The notes under the pieces are model-generated. The model was not told the origin of the DNA and made no database searches. It worked only from the letters and a program-made list of their open reading frames with translations. Source: Zetaproteobacteria bacterium (GTDB lineage Bacteria; Pseudomonadota; Zetaproteobacteria; Mariprofundales; Mariprofundaceae). From it: 6,594 nt of DNA. The position numbers were made by a program, and so were the translations under genes. Below are positions 1-6,089 of the stretch, in pieces (the stretch's first letter is position 1; the number at the start of each line of letters is the position of its first letter). The stretch lies in the NCBI GenBank assembly GCA_021545665.1, contig JAJRTX010000254.1:1-6594 (forward strand). Direction: 5' to 3'.

Positions 1-38
1 TGATACCGTTGCTCCTGGGTAAGCTGCGTGTAGTTCAT
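1..38 (-). CDS. IS30-family transposase, N-terminal fragment cut by window edge
   Basis: Read on the minus strand from ATG at 38-36, the 12 complete codons and one partial codon give MNYTQLTQEQRYQ. This matches the N-terminus I know from IS30-family transposases (M-x-Y-T-Q-L-T-x-x-E/Q-R-Y-x). A good ribosome binding site (AAGGA) sits a few bases before the ATG. The gene runs off the left edge, so the HTH and DDE catalytic domains cannot be seen. The call rests on 13 residues plus the flanking structure. IS30 enzymes move their element by cut/circularise-and-insert reactions at its terminal inverted repeats. Confidence 0.68.
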   Translation of the reverse strand, partial: MNYTQLTQEQRY

Positions 39-60
39 TTCTTGTCCTTTGATAAGTCGT

Positions 61-104
61 GTTTGAAAAGCGCAAGGCTGCTACCGCAGTTTGCTCTTTC
101 AAAC
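61..104 (-). repeat. Structured inverted repeat in the IS30 transposase leader
   Basis: GTTTGAAA (61-68) and TTTCAAAC (97-104) form a perfect 8-bp stem. Inside it, GCAA (72-75) pairs with TTGC (91-94), and CTGC (78-81) with GCAG (86-89), leaving a 4-base loop. No U-run follows on either strand, so it is not a standard terminator. It lies between the probable element end and the transposase ribosome binding site, so in mRNA it would form a long 5' leader hairpin. It might limit read-through from outside promoters or affect transposase translation; that role is inference. Confidence 0.55.
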
Positions 105-181
105 GCTCATCAAAGTTGCACTTACGAATTGAATCCGCGTGAGAACACAAAGCCGGATGTCTCTTGGATACAGTTTCAGTG

Positions 182-200
182 ATCAACTTACACTGTTGAT
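182..200. repeat. Short inverted repeat directly after the efp stop codon
   Basis: ATCAAC (182-187) and GTTGAT (195-200) form a 6-bp perfect inverted repeat with a 7-base loop, beginning immediately after the efp stop on the minus strand. There is no U-run behind it. It may protect the efp mRNA 3' end or be a weak terminator, but it could be chance. Confidence 0.3.
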
Positions 201-761
201 TCAGGCGCGTTCGACATATTCTCCGCTTTCTGTATTGACCTTTACTCTGGTGCCTGCTTCCAGGTATGGTGGCACCATAATGGAAGTCCCCGTTTCCAGC
301 TTGCCCGGTTTATATGAGCCGGTGGCGGTCTGCCCCTTGATTGATGCGTCACATTCGACCACTTCCAGTACCACAGTTTGGGGTAATTGAACATTCAGGG
401 GTCGTTCTTCGTGGAATTCTACAATGACTTTCATCTCCGGTAGCAGGTAAGGCAGGACGTTTTCCAACATGTCGGCATTTAGGGAAATCTGATCGTAGGT
501 TTCCATATTCATAAAGTTATAACTGTCTCCATCGGCATAGAGATACTGCATATCACGCTGTGTCAGGATTACGCGCTCAACACGTTCTGTTGAGTTAAAT
601 CGCTTGTTGGTTTTGTTTCCTGTCTCGATATTGCGCATTTCAACCTGCATGCAGGCTACCCCTTTACCGGGGGTTACATGCTTGGTCTTCATAACGCGCC
701 AGAGCATGTTATTTACTTCCAGAATATTTCCTACACGTATGATTGTTACGTTGATTTGCAT
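201..761 (-). CDS. efp: Translation elongation factor P
   Basis: EF-P is a cytoplasmic tRNA-shaped protein that binds between the ribosomal P and E sites and relieves stalling at polyproline stretches. The 186-residue product has the family's normal length and three-domain layout: KOW-like domain (about 1-63), OB domain (about 66-126) and C-terminal OB domain (about 130-186) ending in GEYVERA. The loop HVTPGKG places a lysine at residue 33, matching E. coli Lys34, so this is the lysine-type EF-P (EpmA/EpmB-like, other, or no modification) and not the arginine/EarP type. No modification enzyme is in the window. The C-terminal signature region is intact, except that I see KPGKLETG where the usual pattern has Ala at the third position. 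AGAGGA lies 7 bases before the ATG and supports this start. The gene is divergent from the 942 gene and flanked downstream by an IS30 end. Confidence 0.97.
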   Translation of the reverse strand: MQINVTIIRVGNILEVNNMLWRVMKTKHVTPGKGVACMQVEMRNIETGNKTNKRFNSTERVERVILTQRDMQYLYADGDSYNFMNMETYDQISLNADMLENVLPYLLPEMKVIVEFHEERPLNVQLPQTVVLEVVECDASIKGQTATGSYKPGKLETGTSIMVPPYLEAGTRVKVNTESGEYVERA

Positions 762-912
762 GATGATTCCTCTTTACTGGCTGCTGTTGACTGGTGCATG
801 CTATGCCGAAGTGGGGCGAACATAGCCATTTGCATCATTTCGGGCAAGAATCGGGGCAGCTTTCCGATTTTTTTAAGAGTACTTATTTATAGTCATCTTT
901 AAAGGGGTTTGT
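762..912. other. Divergent spacer between efp and the 913/942 genes
   Basis: This spacer holds the efp leader on one strand and the promoter region of the 942 gene on the other. On the plus strand, TATAGT (888-893) is a plausible -10 element for the 942 gene but lacks a good -35. On the minus strand, TATAAA in the same area is a plausible efp -10, again with a poor -35. A clear plus-strand intrinsic terminator lies at 849-874 and is listed separately. No convincing small gene is seen upstream of that terminator. Confidence 0.4.
849..874 (+). terminator. Intrinsic terminator on the plus strand with no upstream gene
   Basis: AATCGG (849-854) pairs with CCGATT (864-869), with two possible G-U pairs extending the stem, and a run of seven T occupies 868-874. 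This is a good rho-independent terminator for plus-strand transcripts. The only gene before it, efp, is on the other strand. It may therefore end an antisense or small RNA from the efp leader region, act as a leader attenuator for the 942 gene, or be left over from an earlier gene order. Confidence 0.65.
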
Positions 913-945
913 ATGTATGATCCGTTAATGTGTCGGTATTCATGA
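913..945 (+). CDS. Ten-codon leader ORF coupled to the 942 gene
   Basis: ATG at 913 opens a short frame encoding MYDPLMCRYS and ending in TGA at 943-945. A strong Shine-Dalgarno stretch, AAAGGGG (901-907), lies 5 bases before its ATG, whereas the ATG at 942 has none. The stop overlaps that ATG as ATGA, the usual arrangement for translational coupling. The peptide is probably a means of loading ribosomes onto the next gene. It has no run of a single amino acid, so classical amino-acid attenuation is not indicated. Alternatively this is the true N-terminus of the next gene in a shifted frame. Confidence 0.45.
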   Translation: MYDPLMCRYS

Positions 946-1757
946 GTCACCAGCAAACGCTTCAGCAGGCGATGGACAGCTTTTTACAACAACTTTCCAA
1001 CGCATATAAATCCAGGTGTGGAGGCATCCCTGAAGCTGAAACATGTTTGGAAATGCTGGCTCAGTACCTGATTCATTATTCTGATTTGTTTCAGGATCAG
1101 GATATGGTCGAAGAATCTTATTTTGCCGAATGGGAGGAAGGTCTTGAGCAACATATGATGGAGCTTCTCGATGGCGATATTGAAGAAAGTAGCAATCTTG
1201 GATCGTTACTTCTGGAGGTGCTTGATCCTGAGCATATCCGCGATTTTCTCGGCTGGTTTTTGCTTCGTGAAACCAGTGATGCCGAGCTGATTCAGGCCTA
1301 TGCAGAAGTTTTGCAGGAGTGGATAGATTTTATTCATTTGCATGGCTGGTGGAAGCAAGGCGAGTACCCTGGATTTGTGGAGGCTCTTGCTGAAGTTACG
1401 CCTACTGTAGTTCGGACTGCCAGATTGTCACATGTTCTGTATTATTTTGTGCGCTCCGGGGGCGGTGTGCCACCCCGATTGCGCGGCAAGCAGTTTTCCC
1501 GCTTTGTCGAGGGACATGGCCGGGTCATAAGCCTGGAAGATAACACCCTGAGCCTGAATTTTGATAATCAGGATCAACAAATAGGGCCGATCTCATTGCC
1601 TTGTCCAATTTTTGAACTTGTCGAGTTGGGGGATGTTTTTGACGTTGAAATGGGGTTGCGGGGCGATGTCTGGGTGATGGTCGATATTGGGCCTATTTAT
1701 CCAGCCTGTGTATATGTTGAGGTAGAAGAATATCAAGGGCTGAAAAAACTTTCCTGA
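942..1757 (+). CDS. Acidic protein of unknown function, helical N-terminus and beta-rich C-terminus
   Basis: I do not recognise this 271-residue protein. The N-terminal two thirds (about 1-180) look helical and strongly acidic, with repeated E/D clusters (MVEESYFAEWEEGLEQ, MELLDGDIEES) and many aromatic residues. A short basic, Gly/Pro-rich link (GGGVPPRLRGKQFSRF) leads to a beta-strand-rich C-terminal domain of about 75 residues (HGRVISLEDNTLSLNF to PACVYVEVEEY), which could be a small barrel. No signal peptide, membrane helix or catalytic motif is visible, so it is probably cytoplasmic. I chose ATG 942 because it overlaps the leader ORF stop (ATGA). GTG at 930 would add four residues but has no ribosome binding site at a usable distance. 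It ends in TGA, and about 150 bp separate it from dapA. Confidence 0.8.
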   Translation: MSHQQTLQQAMDSFLQQLSNAYKSRCGGIPEAETCLEMLAQYLIHYSDLFQDQDMVEESYFAEWEEGLEQHMMELLDGDIEESSNLGSLLLEVLDPEHIRDFLGWFLLRETSDAELIQAYAEVLQEWIDFIHLHGWWKQGEYPGFVEALAEVTPTVVRTARLSHVLYYFVRSGGGVPPRLRGKQFSRFVEGHGRVISLEDNTLSLNFDNQDQQIGPISLPCPIFELVELGDVFDVEMGLRGDVWVMVDIGPIYPACVYVEVEEYQGLKKLS

Positions 1758-1763
1758 ATTCTG

Positions 1764-1777
1764 TTGCCTGCGGGCAA
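1764..1777 (+). repeat. Small hairpin after the 942 gene
   Basis: TTGCC and GGCAA form a 5-bp stem with a TGCG loop just after the stop codon of the 942 gene. No T-run follows, so it is at best a weak terminator or an mRNA-end structure. No better terminator is seen between this gene and dapA, leaving read-through possible. Confidence 0.25.
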
Positions 1778-1811
1778 TTGGCTCAGGTCATAGTACGACA
1801 GCATTTATCAC

Positions 1812-1825
1812 CTAATCCGGATTAG
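1812..1825. promoter_or_regulatory. 14-bp perfect palindrome upstream of dapA, candidate operator
   Basis: CTAATCCGGATTAG reads identically on both strands and lies 81 bp before the dapA start codon. A perfect 14-bp palindrome in the likely promoter region is typical of a binding site for a dimeric regulator. I do not recognise the regulator. No lysine riboswitch-like structure is apparent in this short leader. Confidence 0.4.
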
Positions 1826-1846
1826 ATTATGGTCGCCCAAATTAAT

Positions 1847-1871
1847 CCTCTTTCACCCAAAGATGAAGAGG
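1847..1871 (+). repeat. Inverted repeat in the dapA leader
   Basis: CCTCTT (1847-1852) and AAGAGG (1866-1871) form a 6-bp stem with a 13-base loop, 25 bases before the dapA ribosome binding site. There is no T-run, so it is not a standard terminator. It could be a leader structure or a protein site; support is only the symmetry. Confidence 0.25.
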
Positions 1872-1906
1872 TTATAGTTTGGTATTGCTGATGAATGGAG
1901 GATTGC

Positions 1907-2800
1907 ATGTTTTATGGCACCATGACTGCACTGGTTACACCATTTTCGAATGGACATATTGATGAAGAAGGATTTCGTGCGCATCTGGAACGCCAGATGG
2001 AAGCAGGAGTGAATGGCGTTGTGCCTGCCGGCACAACGGGTGAGGCGGCAACACTTTCATTTGAAGAGCACAAGCAGGTGATCCGCATTGCTGTGGAGCA
2101 GGTAGCCGGACGTGTGCCGGTTATTGCCGGAACCGGTAGTAATAATACAGCTGAGTCAATTGAATTAACCAGAGCAGCCAAGGCTATTGGCGCTGATGCA
2201 GCCCTGTTGATTTCCCCATATTATAACAAACCAACTCAGGAAGGCATTTACCAACACTATAAGGCTGTTGCCGATGCGGTACATCTTCCTCAGATTATTT
2301 ACAATGTTCCAGGCAGAACAGGTTCGAATATTCTACCTGAAACGGTGAGGCGCTTATCCCATGTGGCCAATATCATCGGAATCAAGGAGGCTACTGCCGA
2401 TCTGGAACAATTGACTCATATCATTAATGCTTGTGGGCAACGCATGGAATATTATTCCGGCGATGACGCGACAGTGTTGCCGTTCATGGCTCTTGGTGGG
2501 CATGGTGTAATTTCGGTGGTCTCCAATATTGCTCCCCGGACGATGAAGGCGCTGACCGATGCTATGCGCCGAGGTGATATTAAGGCTGCAAGAGATGCAC
2601 AGTTTGCCATGAGTGAATTGAACAGAGTATTGTTCATTCAGTCCAACCCGATTCCGGTCAAGGCTGCCTGTCATTTGCTGGGCTGGATGTCCGGTGAACA
2701 CCGTCTGCCTCTGGTTCCTATGTCCGGAGAGCTGCTAGAGCAGTTACGAAATGCCATGCAGGACTTTAAGCCTGAACAGCTTGGTTCCTGTAATAGTTGA
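1907..2800 (+). CDS. dapA: 4-hydroxy-tetrahydrodipicolinate synthase
   Basis: DapA condenses pyruvate with aspartate semialdehyde, the first committed step to meso-diaminopimelate for peptidoglycan and to lysine, in the cytoplasm. The 297-residue product is a normal-length TIM barrel. The Schiff-base lysine is K160 in GIKEA. The catalytic triad is Y132 (YNVPGRTG), T44 (AGTTGE) and Y106 (PYYNKPTQEG) from the neighbouring subunit, and R137 binds the substrate carboxylate. I start it at ATG 1907 because GGAGG (1897-1901) sits 5 bases upstream and MFYGTMTALVTPF aligns with the family N-terminus. An in-frame ATG at 1895 would overlap that ribosome binding site. It lacks dap or lysine neighbours here, and a 69-bp spacer separates it from the kinase gene. 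Confidence 0.97.
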   Translation: MFYGTMTALVTPFSNGHIDEEGFRAHLERQMEAGVNGVVPAGTTGEAATLSFEEHKQVIRIAVEQVAGRVPVIAGTGSNNTAESIELTRAAKAIGADAALLISPYYNKPTQEGIYQHYKAVADAVHLPQIIYNVPGRTGSNILPETVRRLSHVANIIGIKEATADLEQLTHIINACGQRMEYYSGDDATVLPFMALGGHGVISVVSNIAPRTMKALTDAMRRGDIKAARDAQFAMSELNRVLFIQSNPIPVKAACHLLGWMSGEHRLPLVPMSGELLEQLRNAMQDFKPEQLGSCNS

Positions 2801-2878
2801 ACGGTATTATTCATTGCGCAGAAGAACTTCCAACATCCCGTTTTTCTGGTGTCTGTGACAGGTTGAACGGTGAATAAT
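2796..2878. repeat. Paired repeats flanking the dapA-kinase spacer
   Basis: GTTGAACGGT occurs at 2796-2805, across the dapA stop, and again at 2862-2871, at the kinase start. The first copy is followed by ATTATTCA (2806-2813) and the second ends in its reverse complement TGAATAAT (2871-2878). The arrangement could bring the two ends of the spacer together in RNA, or mark a regulator site or a small duplication. It may also be coincidence. Confidence 0.35.
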
Positions 2879-4282
2879 GTGCTCTGCTTGGTGCCAACTT
2901 CGCTGCGCTTGATGTTCAGTGTCCGGCGGCTGGTGCATTCTTTTGCTTATTTTGCTGCCACTTTGGTGGCTATCGCTGTATTTATACTGGTACTGATGCT
3001 GGCCGAATTTGGCGTTTATGCCATGAGCGGTCATTCAGTTTCTGCCTGGGCCATGGTTATCGCTGCGATTGCCGCTGCTTTCGGTTATGCACCCCTTGTT
3101 CAGGGCATGCAGCGCAGGCTGGATCGGCTATTTTTCCGTGATCAGCTCGATACTCTGGCAGCAATCCGGCATCTTGGAGCAGAGGATTTGTCTGAACTGC
3201 CAGTGCAGGATATCGAGGCTGCATTGCTTGAACGTATCTGTAAGGTAAGCCGTCGGCGTTATGCAGCGCTGGACGAACGTTTATTGACCGATGGATGCTG
3301 GTTCTCGTTTCCGGCCAATGCGCCGACTATCGATCTTGCTGACAGTAAACTGCGAAATCATGATGCTTATGATCTCTGTCTGAAATTGCCACATGGCAAT
3401 GATGAGGTGTATTTGTGGCTGGGCCCCAGAGTAAATGAATGGCCTCTGGATGCGGAGGAGCGTGCCAGCCTTGAGACTCTGGCAAAATTTTCTGCTATGA
3501 GTCTGGAGCATGCACGATTGACCCATCAACAGGCTGAAGCTGCACGGCTGGATTCATTATCTCGCGTAACACAGCAATTGCATTCTCACGACTTAAAGAA
3601 TCGTCTGCATGACCTCTCCTTTCTGGCGCATCATCTTGGCTCAGGTAAACTGGATGATGATGACCTAAAGCGGATGGTGGTGGCCATTGGCAAGGTTACG
3701 GGTCGGATGCAGACCCTGATGCAACGGGTTAGCGATCCGAATGCCCCGGTAGACCCGGAAATTGTTCCTCTCGATCTTGTCGAAATGTTGCAAGCAACTA
3801 TTCGTGAAAGATTATGGCCGGAGGCTATTCAGCTGGAACATGAGCTGGTGACATTGCCGGCGGTGGCAGGCGATGCTGTTCTGCTACGCGGTGTATTTGA
3901 AAATTTATATGATAATGCGGTGCAGGCTATGCAGAGCCAGGGAAGACTTCTTATTACTGCAATAGAATCAACGGATGAATTCGGCAAACCATGTATTGAA
4001 GTGCGCGTGACCGATGAAGGTTATGGCATTTCCGAGGAGTTTGTCACCCAGCATTTATTTCGTTTGTTTTCGACCACCAAAAGCACAGGGCTTGGTGTGG
4101 GGCTGTATTTAAGTCGACGAATTATATTGGCCCACAGTGGAACCATTGCTGCAGAAAGCGAAGGTGCGGGGAAAGGTTCCACCTTCATTGTACGCTTGCC
4201 CCTGTGGCAGAATCACACCGAATATCAAGCAGAAGATACGGCAACATTTGTGAACAATCCGAGCCAAAGTAAGGAGAGTTGA
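2870..4282 (+). CDS. Membrane sensor histidine kinase, PrsK-like
   Basis: This 470-residue protein would sense a signal at the inner membrane and phosphorylate the regulator encoded next. Two hydrophobic segments (about 21-46 and 57-76) are followed by a basic LDRLFFRDQ linker and a GAF-like region ending near LETLAKFSAMSLEHARL (about 100-220). The kinase core has the phosphoacceptor H240 in HDLKN, an N-box ENLYDNA (344-350), a G1 box DEGYGI (382-387), and FRLFSTTKSTGLGVGL covering the F and G2 boxes, so it looks catalytically complete. The HDLKN H-box with a GAF module suits PrsK, the kinase linked to PEP-CTERM/exosortase systems. As I recall that family, it is longer with a multi-helix N-terminus, so this one is short. 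The GTG start at 2870 has only a weak upstream ACAGG and follows an in-frame stop; ATG 2912 is an alternative. The stop lies 2 bp before the regulator. Confidence 0.85.
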   Translation: MNNVLCLVPTSLRLMFSVRRLVHSFAYFAATLVAIAVFILVLMLAEFGVYAMSGHSVSAWAMVIAAIAAAFGYAPLVQGMQRRLDRLFFRDQLDTLAAIRHLGAEDLSELPVQDIEAALLERICKVSRRRYAALDERLLTDGCWFSFPANAPTIDLADSKLRNHDAYDLCLKLPHGNDEVYLWLGPRVNEWPLDAEERASLETLAKFSAMSLEHARLTHQQAEAARLDSLSRVTQQLHSHDLKNRLHDLSFLAHHLGSGKLDDDDLKRMVVAIGKVTGRMQTLMQRVSDPNAPVDPEIVPLDLVEMLQATIRERLWPEAIQLEHELVTLPAVAGDAVLLRGVFENLYDNAVQAMQSQGRLLITAIESTDEFGKPCIEVRVTDEGYGISEEFVTQHLFRLFSTTKSTGLGVGLYLSRRIILAHSGTIAAESEGAGKGSTFIVRLPLWQNHTEYQAEDTATFVNNPSQSKES

Positions 4283-4284
4283 AC

Positions 4285-4473
4285 ATGAAGCGCACCATAC
4301 TGGTTGTTGATGATAATGATATTAATCGCCTGAACCTGAAACTATTACTTAAGGATAGTTATCAGGTTTTGGAAGCAGGCGACCTGGAAGCTGCAGATGC
4401 GGCCTTATCAGGGTACCGCGTTGATCTGGTAGTACTGGATCTGGCATTACCGCCTGAGCCGGATAATCCGTAA
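4285..4473 (+). CDS. Receiver-domain fragment produced if TAA 4471 terminates
   Basis: Sixty-two residues with the acidic pocket and phosphoacceptor D52 but lacking beta-strands 4 and 5, T85 and K107. It could not fold as a complete receiver, so a function as a stand-alone protein is unlikely. It has the good ribosome binding site of the whole gene. Confidence 0.4.
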   Translation: MKRTILVVDDNDINRLNLKLLLKDSYQVLEAGDLEAADAALSGYRVDLVVLDLALPPEPDNP

Positions 4474-4479
4474 ATTGGC

Positions 4480-5694
4480 ATGGGCTATCTGGAACGTCTG
4501 AGTGCAGAGAGCCCCGATACACCGGTGGTTGTGATTACCGGCCATGATCAGCGGGCTCTTGCAGTAAGGGCACAACAACTCGGTGCAGAAGATTTTTTTG
4601 GCAAGCCATTTGATCCGGATGAAGTAAAAAGCACTATTGATCGGACGATGGAAGCACGCTGGAAGGCTATGCGTGATCAGGAAATGAAACGGGCACTGGA
4701 AACGCGGGTAAATACCGATCTGTTGGGTGAGTCCGCAATAATGCTGCAACTAAAAACTATGATCACTCAGGTTGCTTCAGCACCGTCAGCAGTGTTGATC
4801 CGAGGTGAAACAGGTACTGGCAAAGAGCTTGTAGCCAGACATTTGCACGCTGTCAGCAAGCGTTCTGAGCAGCCATTCATTGCCATCAATTGTGCAGCCA
4901 TGAATGCTGATTATCTGGAGTCCGAACTGTTGGGTTATGAGAAAGGAGCTTTTGCAGGAGCCAGAAAGCGGAAGCTCGGCTGGTTTGAGCGCGCCAATGG
5001 CGGCACTCTGTTTCTTGATGAAGTGACCGGGCTGCCTCTGTCGGTGCAGGCCAAACTACTCAGGGTTTTGGAATCGGGTGAATTTTCACGCCTGGGTGGT
5101 GATGCCGTCATTTGTTCGGATGTGCGCCTGATGTGCTCAACACGTGAAGACCTGGAGCGCAAGGTGGTTGACGGCACTTTTCGCGATGATCTGTATTATC
5201 GCATTCATGTTGTGGAAATTTCCGTACCGCCTTTGCGTGAGCATGTTGAAGACTTGCCACAACTGGCGGAAGCAATATTGCTCCGTAAGGCAGCTATGTG
5301 TGGCAAACGCATGGATGCCCTGAGTGAGAAAGTGCTGGAGCAATTGTCCCGTTACAGCTGGCCGGGAAATGTGCGCGAACTGGAAAATGTTATTGAGAGG
5401 GCAGTGGTATTATCCACAGGGTCAGTGGTTGAAACATTACCATCACTAGCCGGGCCGCAATCGGTTGCGGATGATGGTGACCCCTTACAATTATGGTTTC
5501 AGCTATTACCGGATACGGGCATCAGGGCTGAGAAGGCTGTTGCCAGTTTTGAAAGGCAACTGGTTGAGGCAGCATTGCAGCGCAATAATCATATTAAAGC
5601 ACGAGCTGGACGGTGGCTTGGGTTCGGTGAACGTGCTAAAGATAAAATGCGTTATTTGTGTGATAAATATGATATAGAGACACAGGAGAATTGA
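4480..5694 (+). CDS. Restart fragment: half receiver plus AAA+ and DNA-binding domains
   Basis: ATG 4480 lies six bases after the TAA, close enough for a terminating ribosome to reinitiate, although it has no Shine-Dalgarno of its own. The 404-residue product keeps the ATPase motifs, arginine fingers and C-terminal DNA-binding region, but lacks the phosphoacceptor. In NtrC-type proteins the receiver controls ATPase assembly, so such a fragment could be free of kinase control. With GAFAGA in place of GAFTGA, productive contact with sigma-54 is doubtful, so it might bind DNA without activating. Confidence 0.45.
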   Translation: MGYLERLSAESPDTPVVVITGHDQRALAVRAQQLGAEDFFGKPFDPDEVKSTIDRTMEARWKAMRDQEMKRALETRVNTDLLGESAIMLQLKTMITQVASAPSAVLIRGETGTGKELVARHLHAVSKRSEQPFIAINCAAMNADYLESELLGYEKGAFAGARKRKLGWFERANGGTLFLDEVTGLPLSVQAKLLRVLESGEFSRLGGDAVICSDVRLMCSTREDLERKVVDGTFRDDLYYRIHVVEISVPPLREHVEDLPQLAEAILLRKAAMCGKRMDALSEKVLEQLSRYSWPGNVRELENVIERAVVLSTGSVVETLPSLAGPQSVADDGDPLQLWFQLLPDTGIRAEKAVASFERQLVEAALQRNNHIKARAGRWLGFGERAKDKMRYLCDKYDIETQEN

Positions 5695-6089
5695 TGACAC
5701 GTTTGTTCTACATGGCTTTGATGTGGTTTGTGCTGTTTGCTGGCACGGCTATGGCCGGTCATGTTGAAAAGGATTATCTCTATTTTCGTGATGCGCATGT
5801 ACCGCCTTTCCAGGAATCACGTGAGTTTTTTGATATGCCGGATCGTCCGGGTAATTATAGTATTACTCTGGTCTCAGATGATGTCGGACCACTTACTTTT
5901 CGCATTTTGAGAGTAGATGATGATGTGGAAAAGTTAATTGAACATTATCGCAGTTACAGCCTTAAAAATCATGAATTCAATATGAGATTTGAGAATCCGG
6001 AAGGAAAATATGATTTGATTGTAGAGATTGCCAATTCCAATCCGCTGAGTAGGTCCAGTGTGTCTGTGATTGTGGTTGAAGAACCATGA
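5694..6089 (+). CDS. Small exported protein of unknown function
   Basis: This 131-residue protein starts with a clear Sec signal peptide: T-R at the N-terminus, a hydrophobic core (about 4-17) and an AMA site with cleavage expected after residue 21. There is no lipobox cysteine, and the mature 110 residues contain no cysteine, so it should be soluble in the periplasm or beyond. The mature part is acidic and looks beta-rich (NYSITLVSDDV, LTFRILRV, YDLIVEIANS, VSVIVVEE). It has no C-terminal PEP motif or membrane anchor, so it is not itself a PEP-CTERM protein. I do not recognise the family. GGAG 6 bases before ATG 5694 and the 1-base overlap with the regulator's stop show it is the third gene of the kinase-regulator operon. 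It may be a sensor partner or an output of that pathway. Confidence 0.85.
   Translation: MTRLFYMALMWFVLFAGTAMAGHVEKDYLYFRDAHVPPFQESREFFDMPDRPGNYSITLVSDDVGPLTFRILRVDDDVEKLIEHYRSYSLKNHEFNMRFENPEGKYDLIVEIANSNPLSRSSVSVIVVEEP

Larger units (their letters stand above)
1..141 (-). mobile_element. End of an IS30-family insertion sequence (partial)
   Basis: This holds the transposase start, a leader hairpin, and the sequence around 108-141 that looks like the terminal inverted repeat. In the plus direction that stretch contains AGTTGCACTTACG followed by AATTGAATCCGCG, which resembles ends I recall for IS30 relatives of the IS1655 type. The outer boundary is a guess because the opposite end and any target duplication lie outside the window. 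The element lies about 60 bp beyond the efp stop codon and does not interrupt efp. Confidence 0.5.
4285..5694 (+). pseudogene. Sigma-54-type response regulator interrupted by in-frame TAA, PrsR-like
   Basis: Read through the stop, this is one 469-codon NtrC-class regulator. The receiver has the acidic pair D9/D10, phosphoacceptor D52, T85 and K107. The AAA+ domain has Walker A GETGTGKE (174-181), Walker B LFLDE (D245/E246), arginine fingers R300 and R306 in FRDDLYYR, and WPGNVREL from 359. A C-terminal Fis-like helical DNA-binding region lies at about 425-465. TAA at 4471-4473 (codon 63) breaks the receiver just after D52, in the LPPEPD loop that resembles PrsR. Both halves are in the same frame with no indel, so this is a single substitution, a recoding site or a sequencing error. 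The sigma-54 contact motif reads GAFAGA (221-226), with Ala replacing the key Thr. AAGGAG (4271-4276) supports ATG 4285 over TTG 4279. The stop overlaps the next start (TGATG). Confidence 0.75.

Noticed and set aside
793..806. Second GG-N10-GC match that might be a sigma-54 promoter for the 942 gene
   Set aside because: Surrounding bases match the consensus poorly, and the terminator at 849-874 lies between it and the gene.
760..825. Plus-strand short frame MMIPLYWLLLTGACYAEVGRT with a lipobox-like LTGAC
   Set aside because: It is the tail of a frame running antisense through efp and lies in the efp leader. It has no ribosome binding site of its own, and hydrophobic runs are common in such shadows.
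1912..2181. Minus-strand open frame inside dapA, and similar frames at 2354-2701, 3281-3529 and 4935-5177
   Set aside because: These are antisense shadows of well-supported genes, with no ribosome binding site or family features.
2803..2817. Possible sigma-54 promoter before the kinase gene
   Set aside because: The GG-to-GC spacing is 11, not 10, and there is no TGGC; spacing is strict for this promoter class.
4471..4473. Programmed frameshift or selenocysteine-type recoding at the regulator stop
   Set aside because: Both sides are in the same frame, so no frameshift is needed. The codon is TAA, not the TGA used for selenocysteine, and I see no slippery run at the site.
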